64,000 nucleotides of DNA from Plumapathes pennacea (taxonomy: Eukaryota > Cnidaria > Anthozoa > Antipatharia > Myriopathidae), in contig OZ038464.1 in the NCBI GenBank assembly GCA_964036295.1, forward strand, positions 14,494,001 to 14,558,000. The letters run 5' to 3'. The position numbers and the translations under genes were made by a program. Below are positions 21,067 to 33,879 of this stretch, piece after piece (position 1 is the stretch's first letter; every line of letters starts with the position of its first letter). The notes below the pieces were generated by a model that did not search any database, was not told the origin of the DNA, and saw only the letters and a program-made list of their open reading frames with translations.

Positions 21067-21861
21067 ATATATATATAATAACAAATGCATAATAATGATA
21101 GTAACTAATAATACATTTTTACATCCGTTAACGACTACCTTTGAATATGAAGTAAATCTTTTTTTCTGGAACAGCTAGGGTCAGACTGTTATAAAATGTT
21201 GCTGTCGTTAATTAATGTACACCTCTAAAAAGAAAACCCTCGATATTTGATAGTTTATGGATTATAGTAGGATAGTAAAAGCCATCATGAGCGGGATTTG
21301 GCGCAATCAATAAGTCGTTGTGAGAAGCGCTTTTTAACTTACTAGATACGGAGTTGTAACTGCTGCTGGTCCTACTTTATCTTCCTTTTTTTTCTTTCAT
21401 ATTATTTTAACCATTGGTGACTTTCCGTGAGAAGTTGGAATACGCGCTATTAGAAAGGAGCAGGGGAAAGTGAAGAAGGAATTATTTAGCCACTTTTACA
21501 GTCATGAGCAGTAGCTAATGAAACTTTTTTATTTCCGTTAACGACTACCCTTGAACACGAAGTAAATGTTCTTGAGTTTAAGTTTTTGCCGAATTGAGAG
21601 GATGTCCCTACTCTGCCTGGCAAATTTGCTTGTGAAGGGGCCCACCAAAATATCTCAGGCTCGCCAGCTGCGCATGAGTGTGAACTTGGTTTGTTTAAAC
21701 CTCCTATTATACGAAAAGAAATATTGTCAGCTAAACAAACCTTCACCAACCGGCGATGTAGTTTTAGAAATTGTTAGATGAAGGCTGTTTTACCAGAATC
21801 CAGCCTCTTATGCAATGTATGTGAGTTCACATTAAAGTTAATTACTTTGCTTTTATTGAAG

Positions 21862-22059
21862 GTGCTGATCTTCATCCTGTTTCGTCTCTCGGTCGGAACG
21901 CCCTTCACTATGCGTGTCAGTCTGGTGACGTGGCGAAGATAGAATTTTTTTTGGATAAAGGATTTAAGATTAACTGCGTTGACAAGGAAGGTTACACCCC
22001 ACTCCTGGTTGCAGCGCTGTCTGGCCATGCGAACACTGTAACTTTCCTGCTGTCAAAAG
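21862..22059 (+). CDS. Ankyrin exon 1-1
   Basis: 198 nt, phase 1-1, acceptor TTTTATTGAAG, donor AAAAG|GTAATG. It encodes two 33-residue ankyrin repeats with the TPLLVAA helix motif in the second. Distinguishing residues: LHPVSS in place of LHAVSS, ACQSGDVAKIE and DKEGYTPLL. The two repeats have the ankyrin core pattern (ALHYA, TPLLVAA, HANTVTFLL). Confidence 0.82.
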
Positions 22060-23177
22060 GTAATGGGTCCATCTAAGCGAGTGTTGCAAGTCAAAAGAGT
22101 TATTATCGTTTTACGTCAGTTGGATAACAATTTGTCGTTTTGAAGGTCCAAAATACCGGTAAACCGTGGATTTAGATCAGTTCCAATAGTGTGACGTTTT
22201 TGAGCACATGTTTTGCACAAGACTTTCACATTTTGAGTCTTAACGAAGAGAAACCGTGTGTCAACATCCTGGTGTAACGTAGTGTCACTTATGGGGAGCC
22301 GGGACTGTACTTGGGATATTAAGATATTTGACGATATATAGTTCGGCGACATAGACCAAAAGAGACTGAGGAGCGTGACGTGTCTAGTTGTGACCAAGAC
22401 TTTCACATTTTGAGTCTTAACGAAGAGAAATAAAAAATATAAAACACCTAATATAGGAGCAACCTACTCATGCTTGGAACAGCTAGGGTCAAAGTGTTAT
22501 AAAATGTTGCTGTCGTTAATTAATGTACACCTCTAAAAGGAACACCCTCGATATTTGATAGTTTATGGATTATAGTAGGATACTAAAAGCCATCATGAGC
22601 GGGATTTGGCGCAATCAGTAAGTCGTTGTGAGAAGCGCTTTTTAACTTACTAGATACGGAGTTGTAACTGCTATACTGGTCCTATTTTATCTTTCTTATT
22701 TTTCTTTCATATTAATTTTAACCATTGGTGACTTTCCGTTAGAAGTTGGAATACGCGCTATTAGAGAGGAGCACGGGAAAGTAAAGATACAAATTATTTA
22801 GCCACTTTTACAGTCATGAGCAGTAGCTAATGAAACTTTTTGATTTCCGTTAACAATTTACCTTGAACATGAAGTAAATGTTTTTTTCTGAGTTTAAGTT
22901 TTTGTCGAATTGAGCGGATGTCCCGACTCTGCCTGGCAAGTTTGTACTGTGAAGGGGCCCACCAAAATATCTCAGCCTCGCCAACTGCGCATGAGTGTGA
23001 ACTTGGTTTGTCTAAACCTCATATAATACCAAAAGGAATATTGTCAGCTAAACAAACCTTCACCAACGGGCGATGTAGTTTTAGAAATTGTTAGATGAAG
23101 GATGTTTTACCAGAATCCAGCCTCTTATGCAATGTATGTGAATTCTCATCAAGTTAATTACTTTGCTTTTATTGAAG

Positions 23178-23375
23178 GTGCTGATCTTCATGCTGTTTCG
23201 TCTCTCGGTGAGAACGCCCTTCACTATGCGTGTTACTCTGGTGACGTGGCGACGATAGAATTTTTTTTGGATAAAGGATTTAAGATTAATTGCGTTGACA
23301 AGGAAGGTTCCACCCCACTCCTGGTTGCAGCGCTGTCTGGCCATGCGAACACTGTAACTTTCCTGCTGTCAAAAG
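23178..23375 (+). CDS. Ankyrin exon 1-2
   Basis: 198 nt, phase 1-1. Distinguishing residues: SSLGENALHYACYSGD and DKEGSTPLL. The peptide is identical to exon 1-4, although exon 1-3 between them differs. Confidence 0.82.
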
Positions 23376-24500
23376 GTAATGGGTCCATCTAAGCGAGTGT
23401 TGCAAGTCAAAAGGGTTATTATCGTTTTACGTCAGTTGGATAACAATTTGTCGTTTTGAAGGTCCAAAATACCGGTAAACCGTGGATTTAGATCAGTTCC
23501 AATAGTGGGACGTTTCTGAGCACATGTTTTGCGATTTCTTGTTAAAAAACATGGTGTTTTCGTTTCTAGAAACTAAGCCCAGTGGTGTCAATATCCTGGT
23601 GTAACGTAGTGTCACTTATGGGGAGCCGGGACTGTACTTGGGATATTAAGATATTTGACGATATATAGTTCGGCGACATAGACCAAAAGAGACTGAGGAG
23701 CGTGACGTGTCTAGTTGTGACCAAGACTTCCACATTTTGAGTCTTAACGAAGAGAAAAAAATATATAAAACACCTAATATAGGAGCAACCTACTCATGCT
23801 TGGAACAGCTAGGGTCAAAGTGTTATAAAATGGTGCTGTCGTTAATTAATGTACACCTCTAAAAGGAACACCCTCGATATTTGATAGTTTATGGATTATA
23901 GTAGGATACTAAAAGCTATCATGAGCGGGATTTGGCGCAATCAGTAAGTCGTTGTGAGAAGCGCTTTTTAACTTACTAGATACGGAGTTGTAACTGCTAC
24001 TGGTCCTACTTTATCTTTCTTATTTATCTTTCATATTAATTTTAACCATTGGTGACTTTCCGTGAGAAGTTGGAATACGCGCTACTAGAGAGGAGCACGG
24101 GAAAGTAAAGAAGGAATTATTTAGCCACTTTTACAGTCATGAGCAGTAGCTAATGAAACTTTTTGATTTCCGTTAACAATTTACCTTGAACATGAAGTAA
24201 ATGTTTTTTCTGAGTTTAAGTTTTTGTCGAATTGAGCGGATGTCCCGACTCTGCCTGGCAAGTTTGTACTGTGAAGGGGCCCACCTAAATATCTCAGCCT
24301 CGCCAACTGCGCATGAGTGTGAACTTGGTTTGTCTAAACCTCATATAATACCAAGAGGAATATTGTCAGCTAAACAAACCTTCACCAACGGGCGATGTAG
24401 TTTTAGAAATTGTTAGATGAAGGATGTTTTACCAGAATCCAGCCTCTTATGCAATGTATGTGAGTTCACATTAAAGTTAATTACTTTGCTTTTATTGAAG

Positions 24501-24698
24501 GTGCTGATCTTCATGCTGTTTCGTCTCTCGGTCGGAACGCCCTTCACTATGCGTGTCACTCTGGTGACGTGGCGACGATCGAATTTTTTTTGGATAAAGG
24601 ATTTAAGATTAACTGCGTTGACAAGAAAGGTTCCACCCCACTCGTGGTTGCAGCGCTGTCTGGCCATGCGAACACTGTAACTTTCCTGCTGTCAAAAG
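24501..24698 (+). CDS. Ankyrin exon 1-3
   Basis: 198 nt, phase 1-1. Distinguishing residues: LGRNALHYACHSGD, DKKGSTPLVVAA. Confidence 0.82.
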
Positions 24699-25826
24699 GT
24701 AATGGGTCCATCTAAGCGAGTGTTGCAAGTCAAAAGAGTTATTATCGTTTTACGTCAGTTGGATAACAATTTGTCGTTTTGAAGGTCCAAAATACCGGTA
24801 AACCGTGGATTTAGATCAGTTCCAATAGTGGGACGTTTTTGAGCACATGTTTTGCGATTTCGGGATTAAAAAACATGCTGTTTTCGTCACTAGAAACTAA
24901 GCCCAGTGGTGTCAATATCCTGGTGTAACGTAGTGTCACTTATGGGGAGCCGGGACTGTACTTGGGATATTAAGATATTTGACGATATATAGTTCTACGA
25001 CATAGACCAAAAGAGACTGAGGAGCGTGACGTGTCTAGTTGTGACCAAGACTTTCACATTTTGAGTCTTAACGAAGAGAAATAAAAAATATAAAACACCT
25101 AATATAGGAGCAACCTACTCATGCTTGGAACAGCTAGGGTCAAAGTGTTATAAAATGTTGCTGTCGTTAATTAATGTACACCTCTAAAAGGAACACCCTC
25201 GATATTTGATAGTTTATGGATTATAGTAGGATATTAAAAGCCATCATGAGCGGGATTTGGCGCAATCAGTAACTCGTTGTGAGAAGCGCTTTTTAACTTA
25301 CTAGATACGGAGTTGTAACTGCTATACTGGTCCTATTTTATCTTTCTTATTTTTCTTTCATATTATTTTAACCATTGGTGACTTTCCGTTAGAAGTTGGA
25401 ATACGCGCTATTAGAGAGGAGCACGGGAAAGTAAAGATACAAATTATTTAGCCACTTTTACAGTCATGAGCAGTAGCTAATGAAGCTTTTTGATTTCCGT
25501 TAACAATTTACCTTGAACATGAAGTAAATGTTTTTTTCTGAGTTTAAGTTTTTGTCGAATTGAGCGGATGTCCCGACTCTGCCTGGCAAGTTTGTACTGT
25601 GAAGGGGCCCACCAAAATATCTCAGCCTCGCCAACTGCGCATGAGTGTGAACTTGGTTTGTCTAAACCTCATATAAACCAAGAGGAATATTGTCAGCTAA
25701 ACAAACCTTCAACAACGGGCGATGTAGTTTTAGAAATTGTTAGATGAAGGATGTTTTACCAGAATCCAGCCTCTTATGCAATGTATCTGAATTCTCATAA
25801 AGTTAATTACTTTGCTTTTATTGAAG

Positions 25827-26024
25827 GTGCTGATCTTCATGCTGTTTCGTCTCTCGGTGAGAACGCCCTTCACTATGCGTGTTACTCTGGTGACGTGGCG
25901 ACGATAGAATTTTTTTTGGATAAAGGATTTAAGATTAACTGCGTTGACAAGGAAGGTTCCACCCCACTCCTGGTTGCAGCGCTGTCTGGCCATGCGAACA
26001 CTGTAACTTTCCTGCTGTCAAAAG
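25827..26024 (+). CDS. Ankyrin exon 1-4
   Basis: 198 nt, phase 1-1. Peptide identical to exon 1-2, which points to duplication of a two-unit block or gene conversion. Confidence 0.82.
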
Positions 26025-27151
26025 GTAATGGGTCCATCTAAGCGAGTGTTGCAAGTCAAAAGGGTTATTATCGTTTTACGTCAGTTGGATAACAATTTGT
26101 CGTTTTGAAGGTCCAAAATACCGGTAAACCGTGGATTTAGATCAGTTCCAATAGTGGGACGTTTCTGAGCACATGTTTTGCGATTTCTGGTTAAAAAACA
26201 TGGTGTTTTCGTTTCTAGAAACTAAGCCCAGTGGTGTCAATATCCTGGTGTAACGTAGTGTCACTTATGGGGAGCCGGGACTGTACTTGGGATATTAAGA
26301 TATTTGACGATATATAGTTCGGCGACATAGACCAAAAGAGACTGAGGAGCGTGACGTGTCTAGTTGTGACCAAGACTTTCACATTTTGAGTCTTAACGAA
26401 GAGAAAAAAATATATAAAACACCTAATATAGGAGCAACCTACTCATGCTTGGAACAGCTAGGGTCAAAGTGTTATAAAATGTTGCTGTCGTTAATTAATG
26501 TACACCTCTAAAAAGAACACCCTCGATATTTGATAGTTTATGGATTATAGTAGGATACTAAAAGCCATCATGAGCGGGATTTGGCGCAATCAGTAAGTCG
26601 TTGTGAGAAGCGCTTTTTAACTTACTAGATACGGAGTTGTAACTGCTACTGGTCCTACTTTATCTTTCTTATTTATCTTTCATATTAATTTTAACCATTG
26701 GTGACTTTCCGTTAGAAGTTGGAATACGCGCTATTAGAGAGGAGCACGGGAAAGTAAAGATTGAAATTATTTAGCCACTTTTACAGTCATGAGCAGTAGC
26801 TAATGAAACTTTTTGATTTCCGTTAACAATTTACCTTGAACATGAAGTAAATGTTTTTTTCTGAGTTTAAGTTTTTGTCGAATTGAGCGGATGTCCCGAC
26901 TCTGCCTGGCAAGTTTGTACTGTGAAGGGGCCCACCAAAATATCTCAGCCTCGCCAACTGCGCATGAGTGTGAACTTGGTTTGTCTAAACCTCATATAAT
27001 ACCAAGAGGAATATTGTCAGCTAAACAAACCTTTACCAACGGGCGATGTAGTTTTAGAAATTGTTAGATGAAGGATGTTTTACCAGAATCCAGCCTCTTA
27101 TGCAATGTATGTGAGTTCACATTAAAGTTAATTACTTTGCTTTTATTGAAG

Positions 27152-27349
27152 GTGCTGATCTTCATGCTGTTTCTTCTCTCGGTCGGAACGCCCTTCACTA
27201 TGCCTGTCACTCTGGTGACGTGGCGACGATAGAATTTTTTTTGGATAAAGGATTTAAGATTAACTGCGTTGACAAGCAAGGTTCCACCCCACTCCTGGTT
27301 GCAGCGGGAAAAGGCCATGCGAACACTGTAACTTTCCTGCTGTCAAAAG
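27152..27349 (+). CDS. Ankyrin exon 1-5
   Basis: 198 nt, phase 1-1. Distinguishing residues: DKQGSTPLLVAAGKGHAN, with GK in place of LS before GHAN. Its downstream intron holds the extra 177-bp duplication. Confidence 0.82.
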
Positions 27350-28652
27350 GTAATGGGTCCATCTAAGCGAGTGTTGCAAGTCAAAAGGGTTATTATCGTT
27401 TTACGTCAGTTGGATAACAATTTGTCGTTTTGAAGGTCCAAAATACCGGTAAACCGTGGATTTAGATCAGTTCCAATAGTGTGACGTTTCTGAGCACATG
27501 TTTTGCGATTTCTGGATTAAAAAACATGGTGTTTTTGTTACTAGAAAACCCAGTGGTGTCATCATTCTGGTGTAGCCTAGTGTCACTTATGGAGAGCCGG
27601 GACTGTACTTGAGATATTAAGATATTCGACGATAATATATAGTTCGGCGACATAGACCAAAAGAGACTGAGGACCGTGACTCCTCTAGTTGTGAACAAGA
27701 CTTTCACATTTTGAGTCTTAACGAAGAGAAACCGTGAGTCAACATTCTGGTGTAACGTAGTGTCACTTATGGGGAGCCGGGACTGTACTTGGGATATTAA
27801 GACAGTTGACGATATATAGTTCGGCGACATAGACCAAAAGAGACTGAGGAGCGTTACGTGTCTAGTTGTGACCAAGACTTTCACATTTTGAGTCTTAACG
27901 AAGAGAAAAAAATATATAAAACACCTAATATAGGAACAACCTACTCATGCTTGGAACAGCTAGGGTCAAAGTGTTATAAAATGTTGCTGTCGTTAATTAA
28001 TGTACACCTCTAAAAAGAACACCCTCGATATTTGATAGTTTATGGATTATAGTAGGATACTAAAAGCCATCATGAGCGGTATTTGGCGCAATCAGTAAGT
28101 CGTTGTGAGAAGCGCTTTTTAACTTACTATAGATACGGAGTTGTAACTGCTACTGGTCCTACTTTATCTTTCTTATTTATCTTTCATATTATTTTAACCA
28201 TTGGTGACTTTCCGTGAGAAGTTGGAATACGCGCTACTAGAGAGAAGCACGGGAAAGTAAAGAAGGAATTATTTAGCCACTTTTACAGTCATGAGCAGTA
28301 GCTAATGAAACTTTTTGATTTCCGTTAACAATTTACCTTGAACATGAAGTAAATGTTTTTTCTGAGTTTAAGTTTTTGTCGAATTGAGCGGATGTCCCGA
28401 CTCTGCCTGGCAAGTTTGTACTGTGAAGGGGCCCACCAAAATATCTCAGCCTCGCCAACTGCGCATGAGTGTGAACTTGGTTTTTCTAAACCTCATATAA
28501 TACCAAGAGGAATATTGTCAGCTAAACAAACCTTCACCAACGGGCGATGTAGTTTTAGAAATTGTTAGATGAAGGATGTTTTACCAGAATCCAGCCTCTT
28601 ATGCAATGTATGTGAGTTCACATTAAAGTTAATTACTTTGCTTTTATTGAAG

Positions 28653-28850
28653 GTGCTGATCTTCATGCTGTTTCGTCTCTCGGTCGGAACGCCCTTCACT
28701 ATGCGTGTCACTCTGGTGACGTGGCGAAGATAGAATTTTTTTTGGATAAAGGATTTAAGATTAACTGCGTTGACAAGAAAGGTTACACTCCACTCCTGGT
28801 TGCAGCGCTGTCTGGCCATGCGAACACTGTAACTTTCCTGCTGTCAAAAG
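28653..28850 (+). CDS. Ankyrin exon 1-6
   Basis: 198 nt, phase 1-1. Distinguishing residues: SGDVAKIEFF and DKKGYTPLL. The donor is GTAATTGG, a variant. The downstream intron shares the 177-bp duplication with unit 5. Confidence 0.8.
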
Positions 28851-30152
28851 GTAATTGGTCCATCTAAGGGAGTGTTCCAAGTCCAAAGAGTTATTATTGT
28901 TTTACGTCAGTTGGATAACAATTTGTCGTTTTGAAGGTCCTAAATACCGGTAAACCGTGGATTTAGATCAGTTCCAATAGTGTGACGTTTTTGAGCACTT
29001 GTTTTGCGATTTCTGGATTAAAAAACATGGTGTCTTCGTTACTAGAAAGCCCAGTGGTGTCAACATTCTGGTGTAGCGTAGTGTCACTTATGGGGAGCCG
29101 GGACTGTACTTGGGATATTAAGATATTCGACGATAATATATAGTTCGGCAACACAGACCAAAAGAGACTGAGGACCGTGACTCCTCTAGTTGTGAACAAG
29201 ACTTTCACATTTTGAGTCTTAAGGAAGAGAAACCGTGAGTCAACATTCTGGTGTAACGTAATGTCAATTATGGGGAGCCGGGACTGTACTTGGGATATTA
29301 AGATATTTGACGATATATAGTTCGGCGACATAGACCAAAAGAGACTGAGGAGCGTGACGTGTCTAGTTGTGACCAAGACTTGCACATTTTGAGTCTTAAC
29401 GAAGAGAAAAAAATATATAAAACACCTAATATAGGAGCAACCTACTCATGCTTGGAACAGCTAGGGTCAAAGTGTTATAAAATGGTGCTGTCGTTAATTA
29501 ATGTACACCTCTAAAAAGAACACCCTCGATATTTGATAGTTTATGGATTATAGTAGGATACTAAAAGCCATCATTTGCGGGATTTGGCGCAATCAGTAAG
29601 TCGTTGTGAGAAGCGCTTTTTAACTTACTTGATACGGAGTTGTAACTTCTACTGGTCCTACTTTATCTTTCTTATTTATCTTTCATATTATTTTAACCAT
29701 TGGTGACTTTCCGTGAGAAGTTGGAATACGCGTTGTTAGAGAGGAGCACGGGAGAGTAAAGAAGGAATTGTTTAGCCACTTTTACAGTCATGAGCAGTAG
29801 CTAATGAAACTTTTTGATTTCCGTTAACAATTTACCTTGAACATGAAGTAAATGTTTTTTTCTGAGTTTAAGTTTTTGTCGAATTGAGCGGATGTCCCGA
29901 CTCTGCCTGGCAAGTTTGTACTGTGAAGGGGCCCACCAAAATATCTCAGCCTCGCCAACTGCGCATGAGTGTGAACTTGGCTTGTCTAAACCTCATATAA
30001 TACCAAGAGGAATATTGTCAGCTAAACAAACCTTCACCAACGGGCGATGTAGTTTTAGAAATTGTTAGATGAAGGATGTTTTACCAGAATCCAGCCTCTT
30101 ATGCAATGTATGTGAGTTCACATTAAAGTTAATTACTTTGCTTTTATTGAAG

Positions 30153-30350
30153 GTGCTGATCTTCATGCTGTTTCGTCTTACGGTCGGAGCGCCCTTCACT
30201 ATGCGTGTCACTCCGGTGACGTGGCGAAGATAGAATTGTTTTTGGATATAGGAATTAAGATTAACTGCGTTGACAAGCAAGGTTTCACCCCACTCCTGGT
30301 TGCAGCGCTGTTTGGCCATGCGAACACTGTAACTTTCCTGCTGTCAAAAG
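30153..30350 (+). CDS. Ankyrin exon 1-7
   Basis: 198 nt, phase 1-1. Distinguishing residues: SSYGRSALHYACHSGD, LDIGIKINC, DKQGFTPLLVAALFGHAN. Peptide identical to exon 1-8. Confidence 0.82.
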
Positions 30351-31475
30351 GTAATGGGTCCATCTAAGCGAGTGTTGCAAGCCAAAAGAGTTTTTATCGT
30401 TTTACGTCAGTTGGATAACAATTTGTCGTTTTGAAGGTCCAAAATACCGGTAAACCGTGGATTTAGGTTAGTTCCAATAGTGTGACGTTTTTGAGCACAT
30501 TTTTTGCGATTTCTGGATTAAAAAACATGGTGTTTTCGTTACTAGAAACTAAGCCCAGTGGTGTCAATATCCTGGTGTAGCGTACTGTCACTTATGGAGA
30601 GCCGGGACTGTACTTGGGATATTAAGATATTTGACGATATATAGTTCGGCGACATAGACCAAAAGAGACTGAGGAGCGTGACGTGTCTAGTTGTGACCAA
30701 GACTTGCACATTTTGAGTCTTAACGAAGAGAAAAAAATATATAAAACACCTAATATAGGAGCAACCTACTCATGCTTGGAACAGCTAGGGTCAGAGTGTT
30801 ATAAAATGTTGCTGTCGTTAATTAATGTACACCTCTAAAAAGAACACCCTCGATGTTTGATAGTTTATGGATTATAGTAGGATACTAAAAGCCATCATTT
30901 GCGGGATTTGGCGCAATCAGTAAGTCGTTGTGAGAAGCGCTTTTTAACTTACTAGATACGGAGTTGTAACTGCTACTGGTCCTACTTTATCTTTCTTATT
31001 TATCTTTCATATTATTTTAACCATTGGTGACTTTCCGTGAGAAGTTGGAATACGCGCTGTTAGAGAGGAGCACGGGAGAGTAAAGAAGGAATTATTTAGC
31101 CACTTTACAGTCATGAGCAGTAGCTAATGAAACTTTTTGATTTCCGTTAACAATTTACCTTGAACATGAAGTAAATGTTTTTTTCTGAGTTTAAGTTTTT
31201 GTCGAATTGAGCGGATGTCCCGACTCTGCCTGGCAAGTTTGTACTGTGAAGGGGCCCACCAAAATATCTCAGCCTCGCCAACTGCGCATGAGTGTGAACT
31301 TGGCTTGTCTAAACCTCATATAATACCAAGAGGAATATTGTCAGCTAAACAAACCTTCACCAACGGGCGATGTAGTTTTAAAAATTGTTAGATGAAGGAT
31401 GTTTTACCAGAATCCAGCCTCTTATGCAATGTATGTGAGTTCACATTAAAGTTAATTACTTTGCTTTTATTGAAG

Positions 31476-31673
31476 GTGCTGATCTTCATGCTGTTTCGTC
31501 TTACGGTCGGAGCGCCCTTCACTATGCGTGTCACTCCGGTGACGTGGCGAAGATAGAATTGTTTTTGGATATAGGAATTAAGATTAACTGCGTTGACAAG
31601 CAAGGTTTCACCCCACTCCTGGTTGCAGCGCTGTTTGGCCATGCGAACACTGTAACTTTCCTGCTGTCAAAAG
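31476..31673 (+). CDS. Ankyrin exon 1-8
   Basis: 198 nt, phase 1-1. Near-exact copy of exon 1-7, introns included: the youngest duplication in array 1. Confidence 0.82.
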
Positions 31674-32008
31674 GTAATGGGTCCATCTAAGCGAGTGTTG
31701 CAAGTCAAAAGAGTTTTTATCGTTTTACGTCAGTTGGATAACAATTTGTCGTTTTGAAGCCAAAATACCGGTAAACCGTGGATTTAGGTTAGTTCCAATA
31801 GTGTGACGTTTTTGAGCACATGTTTTGCGATTTTTGGATTAAAAAACATGGTGTTTTCGTTACTAGAAACTAAGCCCAGTGGTGTCAATATCCTGGTGTA
31901 GCGTAGTGTCACTTATGGAGAGCCGGGACTGTACTTGGGATATTAAGATATTTGACGATATATAGTTCGGCGACATAGACCAAAAGAGACTGAGGAGCGT
32001 GACGTGTC

Positions 32009-32263
32009 TTTTCCTTAATGTGCTTGCATTGCACTTTTTTCACGGACGTACATCTTTTGTACTGCTTTTGTGCTTTCGTCGCTCGTGAAAACCAGACTTT
32101 AGCAGCCATGTTGTCGGTTTTCGTTTTCCGGCTGGAGATCTTGCCAAGGTTCAGTTAGTAGTAGTGTGGCGACTTTGCTATAAAAATATTCGTATAACAA
32201 ATAATTTATAATGTTTCAAGTATCCTCAAGTATCGTTACTCTTACTGATATGCTAAGAATCAG
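32009..32263 (+). other. Intron sequence after array 1
   Basis: Unit homology ends and nothing is recognised. A run of codons on the minus strand (MAAKVWFSRATKAQKQYKRC) is probably fortuitous. Confidence 0.4.
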
Positions 32264-32440
32264 AATGATAGCAGAAATGCATTGATGCTTGCTTCAGAGA
32301 AAGGAAACAATCACTTTACTACTGGATAAAGGACTCAACATTGATAAGAAAACGAATAATGGCAGAAATGCATTGATGCTTGCTTTAGATAAAGGGAACA
32401 TAGCAGCGGCAGAATATCTCTTGTCACGTGAGGAAGTTGG
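32264..32440 (+). pseudogene. Broken divergent ankyrin exon
   Basis: It reads TITLLLDKGLNIDKKTNNGR and NALMLALDKGNIAAAEYLLS, close to the second half of exon 32954-33157, and ends by a GTAAAT donor. The first half is missing; in its place GGCAGAAATGCATTGATGCT-like sequence is duplicated (32268 and 32363). It is a rearranged, probably dead copy. Confidence 0.65.
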
Positions 32441-32953
32441 GTAAATTAGTGCTCATTAATCGGTATATCTAGGTTCCAGAGGTCCTCATCTTACTCCTTC
32501 AAGAGTTTTCCAATTATTGGCAAGCGAGAAACCTCTGGAACCAGAGTAGCACTAATTCTGCCAACATATAGAAGTATTACCCTTTCGATTACGCTCACAG
32601 CCCTTGTATAACTGTTTTCCGTACCGATCAGGTGTTACGAAAGAACTGAAAGTCGGATTTTAGCATCTTCTGGATTTCCTGTACTCGATATATGTATATG
32701 TATATGTATAACTTATTGAATATCTTTCAACTTTTTGTAATTTGACGCATTAGTCTATATCACTACATTCCTAACATGTCTTTGTGCCGTTCATTTCATT
32801 TCAAAAACTTCAAGAGGGAGTTAATTGTTTAGTTTTGATTTCAGTCGATTCTAAGTACTCACACTTACACCATCAAAGTCGGCTTTGCATCTCGTGACGT
32901 CAACATATTATTAGTGGTCATACTTACCTTTTTTTGCTTCTGTTTCTCCAAAG
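32441..32953 (+). other. Intron sequence
   Basis: Nothing coding is seen. A hairpin lies at 32470-32555 with GGTTCCAGAGGT and ACCTCTGGAACC arms, and a short TATATG repeat near 32690. Confidence 0.45.
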
Positions 32954-33157
32954 GCGCTGATCTTTATGCTAAGGATAATAATGGATGGACTGCAGTACAT
33001 TTCGCAGCACTGTCTGGTAATGTGGAAACACTCACTCTACTGCTGGATAAGGGATGCAACATCAATGAGAAGACCAATGATGGCAAAAATGCTTTGATGA
33101 TTGCTACGATGAATAGAAGAGAAGCTGTGGCAGAGTATCTGATGTCACGTGCTGAAG
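32954..33157 (+). CDS. Divergent ankyrin exon
   Basis: 204 nt, phase 1-1, acceptor TTTCTCCAAAG and donor GAAG|GTAAAT. It encodes two ankyrin repeats with canonical features (GADLYAKDNNGWTAVHFAAL and TLLLDKGCNINEKTNDGKNA). It is closer to the general ankyrin consensus than the array exons, so it may represent the older part of the domain. Confidence 0.8.
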
Positions 33158-33325
33158 GTAAATATAAAACTCATCATTTGTAAATTATACGGACCGTTAT
33201 TAGAGCAGGTGTTTGTGTGTGTGTGTGGTTTGTGCATGGTTGTGTACTTGCACTCGATATTCAGCTTTGTGAGATTTTTCCTTGTAAAATTGTTAGCCAG
33301 CTAAAATTTTGCCATTTGTTGATTA

Positions 33326-33855
33326 GCTCGCGAATCCCACTTTGTGGGATTTGCGAGGTATAGTAATCACTTTCCCTTCCCTACTTCCCTATTCCCTCTA
33401 TTGTCAACAATGGATTTCCAAATAAAGCAGTTGCGGTTTTTCAAATTTGGGCATGATGAAGGCGCGTAACAGGGTGTGTCAAACAACGCAGTTTAAAAGC
33501 AAGATGTCGTAGTTCTTGCGACCATATTTTGTTCGGAACGTGTTCTCATTTTGAAGGTTTTCATGTGTTCGAAGTTTGTTTGGCCATTGATTCTGAGCTT
33601 GGTTGTGTTTCACTCTGTTGTTTTGCGTTGTTATTGCTACATTTTGGCGCGGTGCCATGAAGGTCAAACAATCAGTGGCACCGATGGCGTTATCGCAAAC
33701 AAATCTGAAGCCGTTGGTTTAATATCCACCAAACTTTCTGTAGTGACAGTAAATACGGCTTGGAAGATACTAGGCCGAAAGATATTGAATCTCGGCTTAA
33801 AAAAAAAAACAAAAATATTCATTTTCGGTGAATGTTTAGAACCTATGCCGTAAAA
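33326..33855 (+). mobile_element. Family B-like Helitron fragment with gene fragment
   Basis: It starts with a GC-rich hairpin, CTCGCGAATCCCAC TTT GTGGGAT TTGCGAG, in the position of the 5' hairpin of family B elements. It contains a frame with ISTKLSVVTVNTAWKILGRK, related to PTKLSVATRNTFGKITGRK in the element at 42251. No CTAG end was found before the LINE begins. Confidence 0.5.
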
Positions 33856-33879
33856 CCAGCAGACAAATTTCAGTTTTAA

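Larger units (their letters stand above)
21127..32008 (+). repeat. Ankyrin-unit tandem array 1 (8 units)
   Basis: Exon starts are spaced 1316, 1323, 1326, 1325, 1501, 1500 and 1323 bases. Each unit carries GGAACAGCTAGGGTC in the intron, then one exon. The two long units hold an extra tandem duplication of about 177 bp (27545-27900 and 29048-29400). Exons 2 and 4 encode identical peptides, and units 7 and 8 are nearly identical, so duplication or conversion is recent. Homology stops at 32008 after GTGACGTGTCT. Confidence 0.92.

Noticed and set aside
1751..23375. 198-bp higher-order repeat in the HEPN exon equals the 198-nt ankyrin exon length
   Set aside because: The sequences are unrelated. 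One is 11 units of 18 bp and the other is two 33-codon repeats, so the equality is coincidence.
21774..31642. Recurring minus-strand frames (MARQRCNQEWG... type) opposite each ankyrin exon
   Set aside because: They are antisense shadows of the conserved exon and its acceptor region, repeated because the unit is repeated.
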